The notes below the pieces were generated by a model. The model worked only from the letters and a program-made list of their open reading frames with translations. It had not been told where the DNA came from and did no database searches. A DNA stretch of 64,000 nt from positions 1 to 64,000 of the forward strand of contig JAFKFM010000008.1 of NCBI GenBank assembly GCA_017308135.1, read 5' to 3'. Source of the DNA: Alphaproteobacteria bacterium. Lineage in GTDB: Bacteria > Pseudomonadota > Alphaproteobacteria > CACIAM-22H2. This document shows positions 9,328-18,150 of the stretch, piece after piece. The number at the start of each line of letters is the position of its first letter. The stretch's first letter is position 1. The position numbers and the translations under genes are program-made.

Positions 9328-10200
9328 ATGGCGCGCGAGACGAAATTCGAGCGGTTCCAGATCCGTCAGATGACGGGCACGATCGGCGCGGAGATTACGG
9401 GGCTCGATCTCGCCCGCGACCGCAGCCCGGAAACGATGGCCGAGATCAAGCGCGCGATCCATCGCTTCCACGTGCTCGCGATCCGCGATCAAAAGATGGC
9501 GCTGGAGGACGTGCACCAAGTGCGCGCCGCGTTGGGGCCGTTCAGCGGCAACCCCGTGCACGAGCCGATCGACGGCTACGACGATCTGATGGTCCTCAAC
9601 CGCGAGCCGGACGAAACCGGCAAGGTGATCGGCGAGGATTGGCATATGGATCTCGCTTGGCTCGCCAAGCCGCCGGGCATCACCATGCTCTACGGCCATG
9701 AGGTTCCGCCGGTGGGCGGCGACACGTGCTTCACCAGCCTCGAATGGGCGTATCGCTCGCTGTCGCCGGCGATGAAGGCGATGATCGAGGATTTCGTCGT
9801 CGTCCATTCCGGCAAGGGCGTGCTGGGCCAGCAATACGGCAGCGTGAAGATGCGCGCCGACGTGCACAAGATCGCGAGCTTCGAGGTCGAGCATCCGCTG
9901 GTTTGCAAGGACCCGGTGACGGGCGAGCGCTATCTGTTCGTCAGTTCCGTCATCGATCGCATCAAGGGCTTCACGCCCGCGGAAACGCGCCCGATCATCG
10001 ATTATCTGTTCAAGGTCGCGACGCGCCCCGAGTTCAATTGCCGTCTGCGCTGGGCGCCGGGCACGCTGGGCATGTGGCTGAACCCGTGCGTCATGCACAC
10101 CGCGATCAACGATTATCCCGGCTATCGGCGCACGATGTACCGCTCGACCATCGAAGGCTGGACACCGATCGCGGCCAGCGGCGCGCGCGCGGCGGCCTGA
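9328..10200 (+). CDS. TauD/TfdA-family Fe(II)/2-oxoglutarate dioxygenase
   Basis: 290-residue non-heme iron oxygenase that would hydroxylate an organic substrate using O2 and 2-oxoglutarate. The iron-binding HxD is H106/D108 (EDWHMD), the second His is H257 (NPCVMHTAINDY), and the 2-oxoglutarate-binding arginine is in YRRTMYRSTIEG (about R268). The length matches the TauD family. The substrate is unknown: TauD-like paralogues act on taurine, alkyl sulfates, aryloxyacetates and others. A GGGGAGGAA ribosome site precedes the ATG. It is followed after 14 bases by carbohydrate ABC permease genes, so the substrate may be imported by them. Probable control by the upstream TetR protein. Confidence 0.9.
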   Translation: MARETKFERFQIRQMTGTIGAEITGLDLARDRSPETMAEIKRAIHRFHVLAIRDQKMALEDVHQVRAALGPFSGNPVHEPIDGYDDLMVLNREPDETGKVIGEDWHMDLAWLAKPPGITMLYGHEVPPVGGDTCFTSLEWAYRSLSPAMKAMIEDFVVVHSGKGVLGQQYGSVKMRADVHKIASFEVEHPLVCKDPVTGERYLFVSSVIDRIKGFTPAETRPIIDYLFKVATRPEFNCRLRWAPGTLGMWLNPCVMHTAINDYPGYRRTMYRSTIEGWTPIAASGARAAA

Positions 10201-10214
10201 CGGATATCGGCGGT

Positions 10215-11102
10215 ATGGGCTCGACAGTCACGAAACGGCAATTCGCCGCGGCCTTGCCGTGGATCACGCCGGCGCACGGGTTGCTGCTGACGGTGATCGT
10301 GATTCCGGCCGTCTATGTGATCTGGCTCAGCGTCACGAACTCGACCTTCGGCCGCGCGCCGAGTTTCGTCGGCCTCGTCAATTACGTGAAGGTGCTGAAC
10401 GACACGTATTTCTGGCGCGCGTTGGGCAACACGATCTTCATCGTCGTTCTGGTCGTGCATCTGGAATTGCTGCTCGGCCTCGGCATGGCGTTGCTGTTCG
10501 CGTCGGGCCTGCCGTTCCGGGGCTTGCTGCTGGCGGCGGTGCTGGCTCCCTATGCCGTGTCGGAAGTCTCGGCCGCCGTGATCTGGCGCTATCTGTTCGA
10601 TCCCGATGTCGGCCCCGTTAGCGTGGCGATGAAGGCGATCGGCCTGCCGATCCTGGAATGGTCGATCGAACCGTCGCATGGCCTGGCACTGATCTCGCTG
10701 CTGTCGATCTGGCTGCATCTGCCGTTCACCTTCCTGATCCTGTACGCCGCGCGGCTGTCGATCCCGCGCGAGCTTTACGAAGCCGCGTTGATCGACCGCG
10801 CCACACCGTTGCAGATGTTCCGCAAGGTGACGCTGCCTTTGCTGGTGCCCGCCCTCGTCGTCGCGGCGCTGTTCCGTTACATCTTCGTCTTCCGCATGTT
10901 CTCCGAAGTCTGGCTGATGACCCAGGGCGGTCCGGCGCGCCAGACGGAGGTGCTCGCGGTCTATCTCTATCTCGAAGCCTTCCGCTTCAACGCCTTCGGC
11001 GAGGCGGCGGCGACGGGCTGGATCATGCTGGCGATCTCGCTCGTGCTCGGGGCGGGGTATCTGTTCGCGCTGCGCAAGGATATGACCTCCGATGCGCGCT
11101 AA
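10215..11102 (+). CDS. Carbohydrate ABC transporter permease (MalF/UgpA-like)
   Basis: 295-residue inner-membrane permease with about six hydrophobic segments. The ATPase-coupling EAA loop is ELYEAALIDRATPLQMF followed by KVTLPLLVP (about residues 190-215). ATG 10215 is chosen because the frame upstream of it is only shadow of the dioxygenase. It overlaps the next permease gene by 11 bases (ATG 11092 before TAA 11100). Together with the next permease and the binding protein it forms a CUT1-type importer, but no ATPase gene is present in this group. Confidence 0.9.
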   Translation: MGSTVTKRQFAAALPWITPAHGLLLTVIVIPAVYVIWLSVTNSTFGRAPSFVGLVNYVKVLNDTYFWRALGNTIFIVVLVVHLELLLGLGMALLFASGLPFRGLLLAAVLAPYAVSEVSAAVIWRYLFDPDVGPVSVAMKAIGLPILEWSIEPSHGLALISLLSIWLHLPFTFLILYAARLSIPRELYEAALIDRATPLQMFRKVTLPLLVPALVVAALFRYIFVFRMFSEVWLMTQGGPARQTEVLAVYLYLEAFRFNAFGEAAATGWIMLAISLVLGAGYLFALRKDMTSDAR

Positions 11103-11925
11103 TCGCCTGGGTGTCGGCATCGGCAAGACCGCCGCCGTGGCGGTCATCCTGCTGTGGTCGCTGTTCCCGATCGCCTTCATGGCGCTATCGTCGCTGAAGC
11201 CGGCGCGCGAGATTTTCGCCGTGCCGCCGACATTCGCCTTCGTCCCGACGCTGGAGCATTACACGGCATTGTTGGTCCGCTGGCCCGATTTTTTCCGGGG
11301 CTTGTGGAACAGCTTGATCGTCACGGTCGGCGCGACGGTGCTGACGGCGATCGTCTCGACGATGGCGGGCTACGCCTATTCGCGCTTCCGTTCGCCGGCG
11401 TTGACGCGCTCGGCGTCTTTCCTCGTCGCCGTGCGCCTGCTGCCGCCGATCGTGCTGACGTTGCCGCTGTTCCCGCTGATCAACTGGCTTGGCCTCAGCG
11501 ACACGCATTTCACGCTGATCGTGCTTTACGCCACGTTCTTCGTGTCGCTGGGCACGCTGTTGATGCGCGCCTTCGTCGACAAAATCCCCGTCGAACTCGA
11601 CGAAGCCGCGCTGGTCGACGGGGCGGGGCGGGGCACGGTGATCGCCAAGGTCATCGCGCCCTTGGCGCTGCCCGGCATGCTGGCGCTGTCGGTCTTCGTG
11701 ATCGTGTTCGCATGGAACGAATTCCTGTTCGCCTTCGTGTTCACCTCGACGCGCGCCAAGACCGCGCCGCTGATCGTTTCCGAAATGCTCGGCTCGTTCG
11801 ACGGGGTCGATTGGGGCGTGTTGTTCGCCGCCGCGACGATCCAGTTGCTGCCGATTCTGATCTTCGTCTGCGTCATGCAGCGCCACCTTGTGGCGGGGCT
11901 GACGTCGGGCGCCACGAAAGGCTGA
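11092..11925 (+). CDS. Carbohydrate ABC transporter permease (MalG/UgpE-like)
   Basis: 277-residue partner permease with six predicted membrane segments. The EAA loop is ELDEAALVDGAGRGTVIAK then VIAPLALPG, which is typical of the MalG side of CUT1 importers. Translation is coupled to the upstream permease by an 11-base overlap. The substrate cannot be read from the sequence; the linked FGGY pentulose kinase suggests a pentose, pentitol or related sugar. Confidence 0.9.
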   Translation: MRANRLGVGIGKTAAVAVILLWSLFPIAFMALSSLKPAREIFAVPPTFAFVPTLEHYTALLVRWPDFFRGLWNSLIVTVGATVLTAIVSTMAGYAYSRFRSPALTRSASFLVAVRLLPPIVLTLPLFPLINWLGLSDTHFTLIVLYATFFVSLGTLLMRAFVDKIPVELDEAALVDGAGRGTVIAKVIAPLALPGMLALSVFVIVFAWNEFLFAFVFTSTRAKTAPLIVSEMLGSFDGVDWGVLFAAATIQLLPILIFVCVMQRHLVAGLTSGATKG

Positions 11926-11959
11926 GACTTCAATAACAACCCCCGGGAGGAACCCAACG

Positions 11960-13252
11960 ATGACGACCTTCAAAATGAATCGCCGCACGGCTTTGGGCAT
12001 GGGCGTGGGGGCTGCGGCTCTCGCGACGGGCATGGGAAGCGCACGTGCCCAGGCCAAGACGCTCAACATTCTCGCCCATCGCGTGCATCAGGTAAGCCTG
12101 ACGCAAGGCCCCGCCGGTGACCTCACCAAGCCGTGGCGCGACGCGAATTCGACGGAAGTGAATTGGGCGACGTTCGATTCCAATCCCTTGCAGGATCGCC
12201 TGTTCCGCGAAGCGAGCCTTGGCAGCACCGATTTCGGCGTCGGCTTCCTGGTCAATAGCCGTGCCACGCGCGACGCCGCAAAGCTGATGGCCCCTCTCGA
12301 CGATTTGCAGCGCGCCAATCCGATCGAAGATTTCGCGGATATCGCGCCGGGCCTCGTGGAAGCGATGCGCTTCGACGGCAAGCTCGTCTCCGTGCCGTTC
12401 CGCCATGCGACGATCGGCTTGTTCTACAACGAAGCGCTGCTCGAGGAGCGCGGCATCAAGGCGCCGCCGCAATCGCTCGAAGAACTCGTCGATCAGGCCA
12501 AGCGCCTGACCTTCACCTCGGCGGCGGGCACGCCCGTCACCGGCATGGTGCTGGCGAGCGATCTGTCGGTGTTCCCGGTCACCTTCGCGCGCGCCTTCGG
12601 CGGCGATTTCATTTCCGGCGATCTGAAGCTGGTGCCCGATCGCGGCGCGCTGGAAAAAGGCCTCGCCACGATGCAGGACTTGTTCAAGGCGGGCGCCTTG
12701 CCGCGCACCTTCGCCACGACGACGAACGACGATCAGGTGACGTGGATCCAGCAGGGGCGTGCGGCCTTCACCGTGCTGCCCTTCGCGCGCTTCGCCCAGC
12801 TCAACAACCCGCAGCAATCGAAGTTCCCGGGCAAGATCAAGGCGATCGAGTTCCCGATCTCCGAAGCCTTGCGCGGCAAGGTGCCCTTCGCCTCGGTCGT
12901 CGAGTTCTGGGCGATGAGCATCCTGGGCAACGCCCGCGACAAGGACCTGGCCTGGAGTTTCATCCGCACGATGTCGTCGAAGGCGGTCACGACCGGGGCG
13001 GCGCGCAACGGCAACGGGCCGGTGCGCGTGTCGACCTATCGGGATCCGGGCTTCGCGGCCGACCAGCCGCTCGCGGCCGTGGAATCGAAGGCGCTGGCGG
13101 GGGCCCGCGTGCCGCTGCCGGCTTTCCCGGAAGCCGCGCGTGCGCAGACGATCTTCCTCGAAGAAGTTCAACTCGCTGTGCTGGGCCGCAAGAACCCCAG
13201 CGAGGCGGTCGGGGCGATCATCGAGCGCGTGCGTCCGCTGCTGCCGGCGTAA
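11960..13252 (+). CDS. Extracellular carbohydrate-binding protein (ABC importer)
   Basis: 430-residue periplasmic binding protein of the UgpB/MalE class. It begins with a twin-arginine leader (MNRRTALGMG, hydrophobic stretch, cleavage near ARAQA at about residue 30), suggesting Tat export as a folded protein. The GGGAGGAA ribosome site is strong. The body has the usual FxxGxLDEVP-like layout of extracellular solute-binding family 1, with F-R-H-A-T-I-G-L-F-Y-N near residue 150 and F-A-R-A-F-G-G-D-F. It delivers the ligand to the two permeases just upstream; the kinase gene follows after only 9 bases. Confidence 0.9.
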   Translation: MTTFKMNRRTALGMGVGAAALATGMGSARAQAKTLNILAHRVHQVSLTQGPAGDLTKPWRDANSTEVNWATFDSNPLQDRLFREASLGSTDFGVGFLVNSRATRDAAKLMAPLDDLQRANPIEDFADIAPGLVEAMRFDGKLVSVPFRHATIGLFYNEALLEERGIKAPPQSLEELVDQAKRLTFTSAAGTPVTGMVLASDLSVFPVTFARAFGGDFISGDLKLVPDRGALEKGLATMQDLFKAGALPRTFATTTNDDQVTWIQQGRAAFTVLPFARFAQLNNPQQSKFPGKIKAIEFPISEALRGKVPFASVVEFWAMSILGNARDKDLAWSFIRTMSSKAVTTGAARNGNGPVRVSTYRDPGFAADQPLAAVESKALAGARVPLPAFPEAARAQTIFLEEVQLAVLGRKNPSEAVGAIIERVRPLLPA

Positions 13253-13261
13253 GCTCGGCGG

Positions 13262-14818
13262 ATGACGAAGCGCGATCTCGCGATCGGGGTGGATGTCGGC
13301 TCGACGAGCGCGCGGGCCGTCGTCTATTCCCGCGACGGAAAGGCGTTGGGCGGCGCGCAAACCGCCTTCGCCATCCGTCGCCCCGCGCCGGATTTCGCGG
13401 AACACGATTCCGGCGAGATTTGGCGCGCGGTCGCGACCTCGGTCAAAGCGGCAATGGCGGCGTCGGGTGCCAAACCCGGCGCCGTCGCCGCCATCGGCTT
13501 CGATGCGACATGTTCGTTGGCGATGTTCGACGCGTCGGGCGCGCCCGTCGGCGTATCCGACGACGACGATCGCTGGAACGTCATCATGTGGGCCGATCAT
13601 CGCGCGATCGGCGAGGCTGCGGAAATCACCGCCACGCAGCATCGCGTGCTCGACTATGTCGGCGGCGTCATGTCGCCGGAGATGGAAACGCCGAAGCTGC
13701 TGTGGCTGAAGCGGAACCGGCCCGCAAAGTGGAAACGCTACGGCCTTGCGCTCGATCTCGCGGATTTCCTCGTCTGGCGCGCGACGGGGGCGGTGACCGG
13801 ATCGGCCTGCACGCTGACCTGCAAATGGACCTATCTCAATCACGAGACTCCGGGTTGGCAGGCGGATTTCCTCGCCACGATCGGGCTCGACGGCGCTTGG
13901 GAAAAGCTGCGTATTCCCGCGAAGGCCGCCCAGCTTGGCGATCGCGCGGGGAACCTATCGGCCGAATCCGCCGCCGAACTTGGTCTCGAACCCGGGATCG
14001 CCGTCGCGGTCGGGTTGATCGACGCGCATGCGGGCGGGCTCGGGCTTCTGGCCGGAACCGCACCCGCCGAATTCGATCGCGCGATCGCGCTGATCGCCGG
14101 CACATCCAGCTGCCATATGGCGTTGTCGCCGCAACCCCGCGCCATCCCCGGCGTGTGGGGCCCGTATTTCGGCGCGATGATGCCGGGGCTGTGGCTCAAC
14201 GAAGGCGGGCAATCGGCGACCGGCGCCTTGCTCGACCATATTCTCGATTGGCACGCGGAAGGCCGCAATCTCGGCCCCGATCGCCATGCGATCATGGCCA
14301 AGCATATCGCGGCGCAAGCGCCCGACTATGCGGCCGACATGCTGGTGATTCCGGATTTCCGCGGCAATCGCTCGCCGCTCGCGCGGCCCGAATTGAAGGG
14401 CGCCATCTTCGGCCTCGAACTCGATTCATCCTTCGAGAGTCTGGCGCGGCTTTATCATGCGACGGCCGTGGGCATCGCCTACGGCACGCGGCACATCGTG
14501 GACGCGATGAACGCGAAGGGCTACGCGATCGACCGCTTGCATCTGACCGGCGGCCATTCGAAGGCGGATTACTTGACGAAGCTTTACGCCGACGCGACCG
14601 GCTGCGACGTGATCCTGGCGGGCGAGCCCGATGCGGTCACGCTGGGTTCGGCAATCGCGGCGGCGTCCGCCGCGAAGCTCCATCCCGATCTTGGGTCGGC
14701 CGGGGCGGCGATGTGCCGGGAAGGGGCGCGTCTGCGGCCCGAAGCGAAAGCCCGCGCGATACACGATAAAGGCTATCGCCGCTTCCGCGCGGCGCTGGAC
14801 GCGCGCGATAAAATCTAA
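13262..14818 (+). CDS. FGGY-family pentulose kinase (D-ribulokinase-like)
   Basis: 518-residue sugar kinase that should phosphorylate a ketopentose or related sugar with ATP. The phosphate-binding loop is DVGSTSARA (D11 onward), the characteristic GFDATCSLAMFD motif is near residue 80, and the C-terminal adenosine-binding motif is LTGGHSKADYLTKLYAD. The GFDATCSL signature is that of the FGGY/YDR109C branch, some members of which are D-ribulokinases, rather than glycerol or xylulose kinases. The position directly behind the binding protein makes it the likely first intracellular step for the imported sugar. Its stop overlaps that of the convergent GntR gene by 3 bases. Confidence 0.88.
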   Translation: MTKRDLAIGVDVGSTSARAVVYSRDGKALGGAQTAFAIRRPAPDFAEHDSGEIWRAVATSVKAAMAASGAKPGAVAAIGFDATCSLAMFDASGAPVGVSDDDDRWNVIMWADHRAIGEAAEITATQHRVLDYVGGVMSPEMETPKLLWLKRNRPAKWKRYGLALDLADFLVWRATGAVTGSACTLTCKWTYLNHETPGWQADFLATIGLDGAWEKLRIPAKAAQLGDRAGNLSAESAAELGLEPGIAVAVGLIDAHAGGLGLLAGTAPAEFDRAIALIAGTSSCHMALSPQPRAIPGVWGPYFGAMMPGLWLNEGGQSATGALLDHILDWHAEGRNLGPDRHAIMAKHIAAQAPDYAADMLVIPDFRGNRSPLARPELKGAIFGLELDSSFESLARLYHATAVGIAYGTRHIVDAMNAKGYAIDRLHLTGGHSKADYLTKLYADATGCDVILAGEPDAVTLGSAIAAASAAKLHPDLGSAGAAMCREGARLRPEAKARAIHDKGYRRFRAALDARDKI

Positions 14819-15534
14819 GCGCGGGTCTTGGCCGATTTCGGCGACAAGGCCGCGGCGAGATCGACGCGCTGCGGGGTGTCATCGACGAAATGATGCGCGT
14901 GCATGTTGGTTTGCAGATGCGCCTTCATCAGCGCAATGCATTCCTTCGCCTTGCCGGCGGCGAGCAGATCGACCATGCGCGTATGTTCGTCGACCACGCA
15001 GGAATGGCCATCGGGCAGATACAGCGTGGTGATGATCGCCGCGCGCGCGACCAGGCCTTCCAGCAACTCGGCCAGCATGCGGTTGCCGCCGAGGCGCGCG
15101 ATCTGCAAATGGAAATCGCCCGACAGATGGACGAACTCGCGTTTGTCGCGGCGCTTGCGCGCGGCCGCTTGCAACTCGATATGCGCGCGAAGTGCCCGGA
15201 TATCGTTGGCGGTGCAGTTCTTCGCCACGTCTTCGATGATCGCGGCTTCGATGACCCGGCGCGCCGCGTAGACGTCGTCGGCATCCTTCACCGTCGGCCG
15301 TGCCACGAACGCGCCGCGCTGGGGCAGAATCTCGGCGATACCGCGGAAGGCGAGCTCCTTCAGCGCGTCGCGCACGATGGTGCGGCTGACTTCGAAAATG
15401 CGGGCGAGTTCGTCCTCGCCCAGCTTGGCGCCGGGCGGCAGACGGCCGTCGCAGATAGCATCCCACACCGCGGCGACGATCGCTTCGCGGCGGTTTTCGC
15501 CGCTTCCGACACCGGGCATATTGACGACGGCCAT
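14815..15534 (-). CDS. GntR-family regulator, FadR subfamily (FCD domain)
   Basis: 239 residues: winged helix at about 15-78 (LGEDELARIFEVSRTIVRDAL, then LPQRGAFVARP) and an all-helical FCD ligand domain at about 85-215 with the expected metal/ligand residues in HLSGDFHLQIARLGGN and in the H-rich segment near HSCVVDEHTRM. Such proteins sense organic acids. It is transcribed away from the ring-opening amidohydrolase gene; the 194-base gap holds paired repeats that look like its operators, so it likely represses that gene set and itself. Confidence 0.9.
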   Translation of the reverse strand: MAVVNMPGVGSGENRREAIVAAVWDAICDGRLPPGAKLGEDELARIFEVSRTIVRDALKELAFRGIAEILPQRGAFVARPTVKDADDVYAARRVIEAAIIEDVAKNCTANDIRALRAHIELQAAARKRRDKREFVHLSGDFHLQIARLGGNRMLAELLEGLVARAAIITTLYLPDGHSCVVDEHTRMVDLLAAGKAKECIALMKAHLQTNMHAHHFVDDTPQRVDLAAALSPKSAKTRA

Positions 15535-15620
15535 GCGACTCTAAAGCTCCCCGAACCTGATACGCGTTATTGCCCCTTGGTGGCGGGTCCCGTCAAGCCG
15601 CGCCGACGTCGCAGGTTGTG

Positions 15621-15652
15621 CGATGCACACAATTATGGCACGATGTATACAA
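15621..15652. promoter_or_regulatory. Paired direct repeats, probable GntR operators
   Basis: CGATGCACACAA (15621-15632) and CGATGTATACAA (15641-15652) differ at two of twelve positions and start 20 bases apart, i.e. two DNA turns. The second contains the 8-bp palindrome TGTATACA (15644-15651), the core often bound by FCD-type GntR proteins. The first lies inside a looser palindrome, TTGTG-N7-CACAA (15616-15632). They sit about 80-110 bases from both divergent starts. Confidence 0.55.
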
Positions 15653-15728
15653 AAATGCCCTTTTGCACGCCACACGAGGCCCCCGAAGCGGCGGTTTCCT
15701 TGGCATGGAACCTGCTGACCGAGGATTT

Positions 15729-16781
15729 ATGAGCGCTTGTACCGTCTATCGTTTTCCGATGCGCGACCCCGACGACATGTCCGGTCTCGCAGGGCTATTG
15801 GACCAAGGGAACATTGCCGCTTCCGACATCAAGGCGGTGTTCTGCAAGACCGAGGGCAACGGTCTGAACAACGACTGGACGCGGCATTTCGTCGATCGCG
15901 CCGTGCGCGACACGATCGCCGCGCGCGGCGGCGACGATGCCGAAACATTGCGCCGCAAGGTTCTCGTGCTGATTTCGGGCGGCAGCGAAGGCGTCGTCTC
16001 GCCGCATATGCTGGTTCTTGTCGCCGTGCCGACCACCGGAACGGAACCGGGGCTGGCGCTGGGCATGGATATCCGCGATCTTGCGCCCGCCGAACTGGCG
16101 CGTCGGGCGCATTCGGCCGTGACGGCCGACATGGTTCGCGCCGCGATGAAAGCGGCGGGTGCGCGCGATGCGTCGCAAGTCGGTTTCGTAATCGTGCGTG
16201 CGCCCGGCGACGCCGCGCAAGGGGCCTCGTCGCCGCGCGTGCGCGCCGCCGTGTCGCTCGGCGTCGCGCAAGCCTTGGGCGAGATCGCCGGCGAGATCGA
16301 CGAAGCGGCCTTCCTCAAGGATTTTTCGAAATTCTGCGGCCGCGTTTTCGTCGTGGCGCGCGACGATACGACGACGCAGCAAGTGATCGTCTTGGCCAAC
16401 GCGCCCGGCGGCACGAAGGGCTTGCGCGTCGCCGCCGGAACGCTGCGCGATCCGCTGGACTCGCCCGGTGTCGCCGCTGTTCTCGCCAAGCTTGGTATCG
16501 CCGCCGCGCCGCAGGCGTCGCCCGATGCGAGTTCCCGGATCGTCGCGTCGCTGTCCAAGGGCGATCCGCCGGGCGATGGCTTTATCAGGGGTGCGCGCCA
16601 CACCATGAACAGCGATAGCGACATCCATGAGCATCGCCACGGCCGTTCCGCCTATGGCGCGATGATCGCGTCGGTGATCGGCCATTCCTATTGCTTCGTC
16701 TCGGGCGGGGCGGAACATCACGGCCCCGAAGACGGCGGTCTGATCGCGTTGATCGCGCGCGACGAAGGATTCTCGGCATGA
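15729..16781 (+). CDS. Ring-opening amidohydrolase (cyanuric acid amidohydrolase/barbiturase family), atypical middle domain
   Basis: 350-residue member of the AtzD/barbiturase family, which opens cyclic amides (cyanuric acid, barbiturate). Three homologous domains normally each carry a Ser-Lys pair. Domain 1 is intact: K40 (KTEGNG) and S83 (SGGSEG). Domain 3 is intact: K277, GARHTMNSDSDI, and S325 (VSGGAEHHGP). Domain 2 is not: the Lys position is R157 (VIVRAP) and the usual SxSAGIE segment reads RDDTTTQQVIVLAN (211-224). The start at 15729 gives the family N-terminus and has GAGG upstream. It overlaps the next gene by 4 bases. The true substrate is unknown, and because the middle pair has been proposed to hold the nucleophile in AtzD enzymes, activity itself is uncertain. 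Confidence 0.88.
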   Translation: MSACTVYRFPMRDPDDMSGLAGLLDQGNIAASDIKAVFCKTEGNGLNNDWTRHFVDRAVRDTIAARGGDDAETLRRKVLVLISGGSEGVVSPHMLVLVAVPTTGTEPGLALGMDIRDLAPAELARRAHSAVTADMVRAAMKAAGARDASQVGFVIVRAPGDAAQGASSPRVRAAVSLGVAQALGEIAGEIDEAAFLKDFSKFCGRVFVVARDDTTTQQVIVLANAPGGTKGLRVAAGTLRDPLDSPGVAAVLAKLGIAAAPQASPDASSRIVASLSKGDPPGDGFIRGARHTMNSDSDIHEHRHGRSAYGAMIASVIGHSYCFVSGGAEHHGPEDGGLIALIARDEGFSA

Positions 16782-18148
16782 CAACGCAAGTACCGCCGCA
16801 AACATGCGATCTGATCGTCGCTGGCGCCGTCATCGTCACCGGCGAGGGTACAGCGATCGGCGACGGCGCTGTCGCGGTGACGGGCACGCGCATCGTCGCG
16901 ATCGGCGAAACGCGTGCGATCGACGCCGCCTTTAAGGCGGCGCGCCGGATCGACGCGAAGGGCAATATTCTGATGCCCGGCCTCGTCAACGTCCACAATC
17001 ACACGCCGCTGACGATCGTGCGCGGGATGGTCGAGGATCTGGGGTTCGCGCCCGCTTATACGCCCGGCATTCCGCAAGGCCATTGGCTGTCGGACGAGGA
17101 GACCTATCTGTTTGCGCGGCTGGGTGCGTGGGAATTGCTGCGCATGGGCACGACCACGGCCGTCGATTACTACCGAAAGCCGCAAGCTTGCGCGGCCGCG
17201 TTGGCGGAGACGGGTTTGCGCGGCTTCGTCGGCGGGCGCATCCACGACGCGGACACCGCCGCCTTGGCCGACGGTGCGTGGGCGCATGATCGCAAGCTGG
17301 GCGAAGCCACGCTGGCCGAAAGCCAAGACATGATCGCCGCTTGGGACGGCAAGGCGGAAGGCCGTATTCGCTGCTTCCATGCGCCGCATGCGCCCGATAC
17401 GTGCTCGCGCGATTTGCTGCGCATCGTCGCGGACCTTGCCGCGAAGGACGGGCGCCAAGTGCATACGCATCTCGCCCAATCGCCGATGGAGGTCGAGCGC
17501 GTGACGGCGCGCGAAGGCAAAGGTCCCGCGCAATTACTCGACGAAGTCGGGTTGCTGAATGGCGATCTGGTCGCGGCGCATTGCATCTTCCTGAACGAGG
17601 CGGAGATCGATCTGGTCGGCAAGGCCGGCATAAACGTGGCGCATGCGCCGGTCGGGAATGTGTCGTCGGGCATGATCGCGCCGATCGTGGCGCTGGAGAA
17701 GGCCGGCGCCACCATCGCCATCTGCACCGACACCAAAACCGGCGACATGTTCGAATCGATGCGCACGGCCTTGGCGGTCGCGCGCGTGCGCGGCGCGGGT
17801 TATGCCTGCGATGCACGCACGGTATTCGGCTGGGCGACGCGCGGCGGGGCGAAGGCGTTGGCGATGGACGGCGAAATCGGCGTTTTGAAGCCCGGCGCTA
17901 AAGCCGATTTCATTCTGCTGGATGCGGCGGCGCCGAATCTGCGCCCGATCGTCGACGGAATTGGTATCGTCGTGCATAGCGGCATCGGACCGAATGTTTC
18001 GACGACGGTCATCGACGGGAAAGTCATCATGGAAAACGGCAAGCCGACTTTGTTCGACGCGGACGAAGTGATCGTCGAAGCACAGAAAGCGGCCGACCGG
18101 TTATGGGCGCGCGCGGGCCGCCCCGGCGTGACGATGGAGATGGCTTGA
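16778..18148 (+). CDS. Amidohydrolase-family deaminase/chlorohydrolase (TrzN/SAH deaminase-like)
   Basis: 456-residue metal-dependent hydrolase of the ATZ/TRZ, cytosine-deaminase-like group. Metal ligands are visible: HxH at H73/H75 (NVHNHT), H229/H231 (VHTHLAQ), H268 (AAHCIF) and D318 (ICTDT). It probably deaminates or dehalogenates a nitrogen heterocycle. The ATGA overlap with the ring-opening amidohydrolase and the 2-base gap to the PuuE-like gene show it belongs to one operon, consistent with stepwise breakdown of a cyclic amide, triazine or nucleobase-like compound. The substrate cannot be fixed from sequence. Confidence 0.88.
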   Translation: MTTQVPPQTCDLIVAGAVIVTGEGTAIGDGAVAVTGTRIVAIGETRAIDAAFKAARRIDAKGNILMPGLVNVHNHTPLTIVRGMVEDLGFAPAYTPGIPQGHWLSDEETYLFARLGAWELLRMGTTTAVDYYRKPQACAAALAETGLRGFVGGRIHDADTAALADGAWAHDRKLGEATLAESQDMIAAWDGKAEGRIRCFHAPHAPDTCSRDLLRIVADLAAKDGRQVHTHLAQSPMEVERVTAREGKGPAQLLDEVGLLNGDLVAAHCIFLNEAEIDLVGKAGINVAHAPVGNVSSGMIAPIVALEKAGATIAICTDTKTGDMFESMRTALAVARVRGAGYACDARTVFGWATRGGAKALAMDGEIGVLKPGAKADFILLDAAAPNLRPIVDGIGIVVHSGIGPNVSTTVIDGKVIMENGKPTLFDADEVIVEAQKAADRLWARAGRPGVTMEMA

Positions 18149-18150
18149 CC

